Below, piece after piece: positions 57,301 through 64,000 of a stretch of DNA of 64,000 bases. A program made the translations under genes and the position numbers. The stretch lies in contig JASANE010019185.1 in the NCBI GenBank assembly GCA_030248225.1, positions 30,479 to 94,478 on the forward strand. The letters are read 5' to 3'. Position 1 is the stretch's first letter. Each line of letters opens with the position of its first letter. This DNA is from Trileptium ribeirensis (taxonomy: Eukaryota > Nematoda > Enoplea > Enoplida > Thoracostomopsidae). The notes beneath the pieces are model-generated. The model had not been told where the DNA came from, did no database searches, and saw nothing but the letters and a program-made list of their open reading frames with translations.

Positions 57301-60300
57301 ATAGTTATAGTACAGTTTCATAGCCATTTATGCTGCGTTACAATGTTTGGCTGCATTGACCAGCTAATATGCATACATAAAGACGCAAAGCAAACAAACC
57401 ATCTCTAATCAGTTCATGCAACAATACGCCAAAATACAATACGCAATTCGAAATGAGAAGTAAAAATCAATATCAAACTAACAAAATTCTTAAAGTTCTT
57501 TGTAATGTTCACTTCAATAAACCTAAATTTGTGTAATCAGAATTGTAGATTGCGAATACTTAAAGCTAAACTTTAGACTTTAGTATAATGTATTTTTGGT
57601 GCGATACTCACACGATTATCACATACCATTTACAAAATCGAGTGGACGAGATTCAAGCATCTTTCGTTCACTTTAGACGATACAAGTATGGCGAATGACA
57701 ATCATAACAACCATTATTTCCTCCGCTTCTGGATAAGTGATGATGTATTTACCCGTAGAAATCAAACGCTATTCGTCTGATACGTTACTTAACATTAGAT
57801 AAACATAACTGGTCGTAAAATCACCGTCTTTATGATAACTAAATTGTTTTAATGTTAAATTGTATTAAAATGCTGAAAACAATATAATTTATATATAGAG
57901 TGTGAGTAATCCTAATGCGCATACACTGTGCTTGTTATTTCGCAAAATCACCAAATGAATTAATCAAAAATTCGGGTTCACAATGTTATCGGTAGTCACA
58001 GTTTCAAGAATTCCAATAGCATCTCTCTTATGTAAGACACAAAATGCTTCGAATGCATTTCTTCATTTCGTACATTCGTCTGCGCGCATTAATACTATGC
58101 TGAATGAGACAGCATCTGTGCACTGTGCAGTTATAAAAGTGCCAGATCAAGAAACGTGAAGAACTGTTGTGTTGTAAGCGAACACGATATGTAGATTCTG
58201 ATATTTAATTCGACAAATATTGACCTCGGACGTGCCTACACGTTGCTATATCGAAAATCTTACCCTCTGTACCCTCATGGGTTTAAGATCACGAACTTCG
58301 CTTTACAAAGAATCAACCTAGGCACACACCGAAAATTAAATACATAGCTTGTACATACATTCAGAAACCATTCCATATGCTTTGATGAACAATCCACGCA
58401 AACTGAAATCTATAAAAAAAGTTAAAACAAAACATATTCATTTTCTACCAAGCCGCACAAGGTAGACTGCAGCTGTTTCGCAGCAACGCAGTGTAGGACA
58501 GAAGACTTTTTCAATTATAGTTCAAAAAAGCCAAAATATTTCAGAAGTGTAATAGGTGCCAAAACATTTTCCTTTGGCTATAATGGACTTTTAATGTTTA
58601 CTGCATGAGACCAATACTGTTATGGAAAAATCTCCACTTCAAAAAAACTTTAGAATTTATTCAGCACAAAGTAAAATTACCGTACGGTAGATTAGATCAG
58701 AGTAACTTGACTACAGCACTGATGAAGAATTGTTACGACAAACACTATAGTTCACGAACGGTTGAGAAGATATACAAAGTTTTTGCTACTGATTGTGTAT
58801 AGCCTTCAGCACATATTGATTAAAACATTTATTTGCATATATGTCTGGGTTTGAAGCAACGCTCACGTCTGTTTACCCCAAAAAACCAAATTATATTATG
58901 CTGTTACAACCTATAATATGACAAATGCTAAATGTAGTGCGACTTAGTTTTAATCAGTAGAAATAATCTGACATATTGCACCTGTAGCCAATAGCCTCTT
59001 TAGCAATTGAATAAATGGGCAAACAAAAACAACCGATATGTGACAACGCGTAAGATATAATAGCAATCACTATAGCTTGTTACTGTTTGAATGCATTTGT
59101 TTTAATTTTGACACCGTGTGTAGCCTTAAGATATGTACGATAAATGTCGATATCTCCGCAACTAGATCGTATTAGATAGAAAAAAATCAAGAAATTTTTC
59201 TACACTTTGATTCCTTTATTATTCCTTCTGAAACTGCTTACTCATATTGTCAAAAACTAAAACACCGACAACTAGATCATGTTTGAGACACACTATATGC
59301 TCAAAGTATGATCTGCAACGAAAAAAATTTAACACAGCAAAAAAAGCATAGTATCGTTTACGATTACATTTTGTATCGAAATAAATCTTTTGAGTAGATA
59401 TATAACTTTAAATTGATGAGCTCATTATATTTACTTTTATGACAGTGGTTCTAGCACATTGCATGACATGATCACGACGAGTTATATTAGATAATTGAAG
59501 CCGAAACAGCAGCAACAAATATTTCTGAAAAGTAAACTTGATACCACTTCCAAATCATGTCATTGGCAGCATTTATTTCGAATTTATTTCTTAAATCAAA
59601 TAACGCTGGTAATAGAATTTATGGTGCAACACTGTGTAGTTTTATATTTTTCAGAAGGGTGAGTATTATGAAACTTTCATACACTATAACATCGATGAAG
59701 ATAAGCCACATTTATTAGCTGTACATAAAGTTTTTGATTGTACCGTTAGTTTATGTCTGTGCCCTTTAACCATATAAATTAACCCCATTAATCTGTGTGT
59801 CCCAGAATGTTTAACAAACAAGGCGGCGCGAGGAATCGAAGTGTCAGTTGCTATTATTGAAAGCGGCTTACCCAACCAAATAATCTATCTGAGTGATGTT
59901 GCTCGGTTTCTTAAAGTATTTGTCAAAGTGAGCGACAAACAATGCATACACACTATAAGATCAGTTAACACAACATGTCATGACGTTTGTTGGCGCCGTT
60001 TAACAGTAGTTGCAACTAAACGTTTGAGTGGCTGTATTAATTGAGGGTGCTTGACGTTTTACGGTTTTCTATCTTCGCTTTGTCTGCTGCAGCTAAGCGT
60101 CTACCTAACAGCGCCTTCAAACCCAGCTAATAGTATTGTAACGCCCTAACGAAAGCAACAATGAACCCGTAAATTAAAGCATGCTATAGGCAGTTCAACA
60201 TTTAGTAACATTGTGTGACAGACATAAAAATAAAACAGGTGAATCAAAAATGAGAAAACAATATAGCTGCAGAACATCGGTGTACATAAATATACTGTTC

Positions 60301-63300
60301 TCAATAGTTTCCTGAGGTCGAAAGCGTAATTAGTATATGGCGACCCATGACCACGTGAACTTACAAAAATGAACACGTGAACACAACATTACACATTCTG
60401 ATGTAATAGTTGCGTCTGATGTTGTGACAATTCATGTACATATCCGCCCACGTCTGTTGCAATCCTATATGTATCTTGCGTGCTTTCTTGTATACAAAAT
60501 TTGTACATTTTCTTTAGTAAATGACTTGTTCCATTTGTGTAATCATGTACTGGACACAAATGACATGTGTACGTTACGTTTGAATTTTGTTACTTAGATA
60601 GCTGGTACAATTGTTCCTTTAATGAGATATTTCACGACATACACCGACTGACGCTAAATATAATATTTAAGATGCGTTTAAAATTCAAAATAAGTTAACA
60701 GTTTAAACGTACGAGCGTACCATTAGCATTTTTAATGTTCTACTTTGTTTTTATTACATTCAAAAGACTATTTAGTCGTTGTATCTAAACAAAGTTCCAA
60801 ACTTAGCCGGTTTCCGTAGCACTTATTGCAAAATTTATGCAAACAGTAGCGCGCCTGATTTCGCAGTTTCCTTTTGCATGATTATCTATAAAATGCCATA
60901 GCAATATACATTGGTGAAAATTCGGGGTGGGGCGTGGGTATCAAAATAACCATTGGGCCCAAAAATTGTACTGCTCCCAATGTTAAGTACTGACCTGCCC
61001 TAACGACGATATATGTATAAATCAACATCGGAAAGCAATTTTATCTGGTGAAAGTTATATTCAAAACAACGCATGCAGTTATAGGAGGAATTGTAGATGT
61101 GCAGTTGATTATTCATGTTAATTGTTCTTATTTTTACATTAAACAACATACACAAATTTCCAAATTTGCAGAGATAATTTTTGCCAATTTTACCTCAAAA
61201 TACCTAGTTTCGTATAGGTTAAATTGGTTTGAAAAGGTTTAACAACAAAATTGTTGATGAATCAAATAAAATGATCATCTTTTGTTTGACATAATATGTG
61301 CAAAATTATTACGCTATTTTTCATTTCAGATCAGGTAGCTCGTTTTCTTACTTCATAAATTTTTTTATTATTCCTTTATAAACGCATTTAAGCTAACATT
61401 TAGATACTTGTTTCCTCACTAATTTGGAATAATAACGCATAAACAAGAAAGAAAATGCTCAGCCTGGCAACTATCATTATAGATATATACTGACCGCACC
61501 GGTGCTATTTCCTAGTAACTGTACATAACCACGTTGTTTGAATGTGTGGTTAATATTATCATATTGTAACAAATGAATTTAATAATTAGCCAACTCATTT
61601 TCTGTGGTTAGATTAATTAACTCGTTGTCTAAAATTCAATTTCACACATGATCCTAGGTCCGATGTCAAAGGAGGAGGGTAGCCTGGCCTTCGCGTAGGG
61701 GTGAGACCTGCGGCCTTCAAATTGACGCTAAGCTTGTCGGCGGGGAGTGGAGGTCGTCTTGAGTATGCCGCCGGAACGGAGGCCATCGGGAGGGGGGAGG
61801 GGTCGGAACCTTATGGGCGTATCTCCTGCCCTCGATGTCAGCACGTATATATGTCCAATAATCCCTTTCCTTCGTGAATAAATTTTTGTTTGAGAAAACT
61901 TGCCGCCATGATAGTCGATAAAGTATACTAGAATTTGTATAGAGTTGACGAAGTCTTTGCCGACATGATAAGCGATGGTTTAGCTTTGTCAAAAACTTGT
62001 GGTCCTATACAAAGCGTCTAAGGAAATTGACAACAGTCGTGTACTTGTTAACAGTATCGCGTGGTGAATCAAAAACACCAAGTTTCTATTGTATAACATT
62101 GTCGGTTACCACTTATATTGTGTAAATGGTTAATTTAATTTATAGCATGTTTTAAATTAAATGCGCCTCTCACAATGTAGGTCATCACCTTGATTTTTCC
62201 AGATATATTACGCAAAGCTTATCAAGAAACGGTGTTTGGAACACAGGTGTTGCTAGATGGAAAGCTCCTAATGCATAGCTATACGACGTTTAGTATAATA
62301 GAATTTGCACTAAATTAATTTTGATTAGCCACCATAGTTTAAGAAAAATTATATATATATTAAAATATATATGTTCAACTTTTTTAATCCCGAACGAATT
62401 TTTTGACCCCGTGTGCGAAATAATGTTTGGAAAAGTAAGTTTCCAAAATAAACAATCGAAAAAAATTGTGTTTTCTACTGAAAATGGAGCAGTGATTACC
62501 ATAGCCCAATTATATTTACTAACTCATTTTAATCAAAAATTCCATGACCTATGTTATGGGTATCCAACGATCCTAGGCCTAGTGGGGTAAATGGTTTTGG
62601 CGAGGGTATGCGGAAGGTAAACGGCAGGGGGTTGCTGAGCTTTCAGGAGGACGGCAATATGGCTTGAGACAGAGTCCAATACTCAAGGGGAAACCGTCCC
62701 TATGGACAAACTTCTATGATGTAAGTGTACTACTATGTAGAAAAGTTGTACTATTTCAAGCGATTCCACGCATTGTATGTTTAAATACATGCACCCAACG
62801 CATGTTTCATTATTACTAAGTTACTGTCGTCACAAATCAAACTCCAGCTTTCTCAATATAATATACACTATAACCATATAATGTTTGAATGTGAATTTCA
62901 ATGATAAGTAACGCTAGTTATAAATTTTGTTGTTAGAGCAAGGTTAATGGTAGTTGATCATAATGTGATGTTCGAATAGGAAATAGCTAAATTGATGAAA
63001 TAGCGTTAACTTATCGTATATGACGCTTAAAATCTATTAGCGATCACGTCCTATTGCTTATAAAGTTAAGGCTTTTTCATATTTATTTTTTATGTATTCG
63101 ACCAACTGTATCGACGAAATACATTAGCGTAATTGTTAAAATATTATAAGTGCACTCCTTACACGGAATGATAAATCTTTTAGACGATTTTCGTTCTACA
63201 AGAACAGCCACAGTATGATCTAAAACAAGTATTACCTTATATATATATTGGACGTGCTAATGAGAAGAAAATATGCTTCCTCATTCCAGAGATATCTTCG

Positions 63301-64000
63301 TTTTAGCGTTAGCTTAAAGGCTTTCACTACTGCCTACAGGCATAAAAGCTAACTCCTGCGCGAGATATTATCAACCTACAGCACGATTATAGCCACAGAC
63401 AATAACCTGAGGCGGAAAAGCTTCAGCATAATTCACCAAAGTAGGTCTTTCACAATTTGATAAAGATGAATTGTCAACAATATTTCACTTTCTTTGCGCA
63501 TATAACATACGATGGAAGACACAAATTAAGGCGAATAGTTCTAAGGAACAGCTTGTTCTTGTATATACGCAACAGGTATACCCAAACATTTGGATTAGCA
63601 CGGAGAAAGTTGATCTTCATGTGCAACTAAGCCATTGTCACTCATTTCATTAAAATTTGCTAAAATATTATGTTTTGCAATGGGCCCCCTCAGAAGACTC
63701 GTGTAAACAAACATTAAGAACTACGCAACGTTTTGTGAGGTTGTTTCTGTGATAACTGTGACTGGCCCTGTGCTTCACTCAAAAATAATAAAAACACAGA
63801 GGCACTAAACCGGTTCACTAAAACAAGTTATACCACGGAACAAAAATTTATAGACTTGTTATTAAGAAGTTAGTTTCTGGCATGTGAAACGACAAATTCA
63901 GTTACACGCATGATGAAGTACGTATTGCTCACAGTAGCGCTGTTCGCACAAGAATTATAAAATATCCAACATATTTATAATTGACTCGGTATATTTTCTT
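54337..64000. other. AT-rich DNA without recognised exons
   Basis: No LamG, EGF, transmembrane or other domain could be recognised in any frame; the short frames present are chance-like. The region may be a very long intron of the Caspr-like gene or intergenic. GC-richer islets occur at about 61660-61850 and 62565-62700 and may be SINE-like or element fragments. Missing terminal exons may lie beyond 64000 or be too short to see. Confidence 0.5.

Noticed and set aside
56687..60044. Short ORFs at 56687, 58605 and 59841 as missing 3' exons of the Caspr-like gene
   Set aside because: None shows LamG, EGF or transmembrane features, and none has fitting splice signals and phase.
61717..61992. 91-codon reverse ORF in a GC-rich islet
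   Set aside because: Compositional artefact; no domain or splice context.

Overview
The window is repeat-dense nuclear DNA from an animal. It holds one multi-exon gene of the Caspr/neurexin-IV family split by kilobase introns, plus retroelement and MITE-like debris typical of a medium-sized invertebrate genome. Introns end in TTTCAG/TTTTAG-like acceptors and begin GTAAG/GTAAA. An ecdysozoan (for instance a nematode-like lineage) is plausible, but the sequence does not settle it. No rRNA, CRISPR, bacterial operon or convincing tRNA gene was seen.

Positions 1-6.8 kb: the 3' part of a Ty3/gypsy-like LTR retrotransposon. It contains RNase H, an integrase zinc finger and a DDE integrase with a GPY/F module, all broken by two frame changes and one stop. 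A roughly 595-residue Ser/Thr/Pro-rich tail ends close to a PPPY motif. Two tandem paralogous ORFs then occupy the position where env would lie. Both carry a block arrangement like SGNH/GDSL hydrolases but lack the catalytic Ser and Asn. This twin-ORF cassette is the most unusual item in the window.

6.8-13.7 kb: degenerate non-coding retroelement sequence with an LTR-like promoter, hairpins and gag-like remnants. 13.7-16.7 kb: a reverse-strand CR1/Jockey-like LINE (endonuclease plus reverse transcriptase), split by a 650-bp hAT-like element with 13-bp inverted ends and a 6-bp target duplication. 17-27 kb: degenerate repeats, an orphan 179-codon ORF, minisatellites and dispersed repeat families.

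27-51.6 kb: a plus-strand gene. Ten exons (31876-51547) join with fully consistent splice phases and encode, in order, LamG, LamG, EGF, a fibrinogen-like segment and the Cys-rich stretch before the third LamG. This is the Caspr/neurexin-IV order. An upstream candidate first exon with a signal-peptide-like start is uncertain. The last exon seen has three tandem copies of its acceptor and 5' end. The gene continues beyond the last exon found. Its introns hold several MITE families, some abutting or nested.

51.6-64 kb: no exon recognised. It contains a 2.3-kb element with about 510-bp near-identical inverted terminal repeats (52045-54336), then AT-rich DNA.
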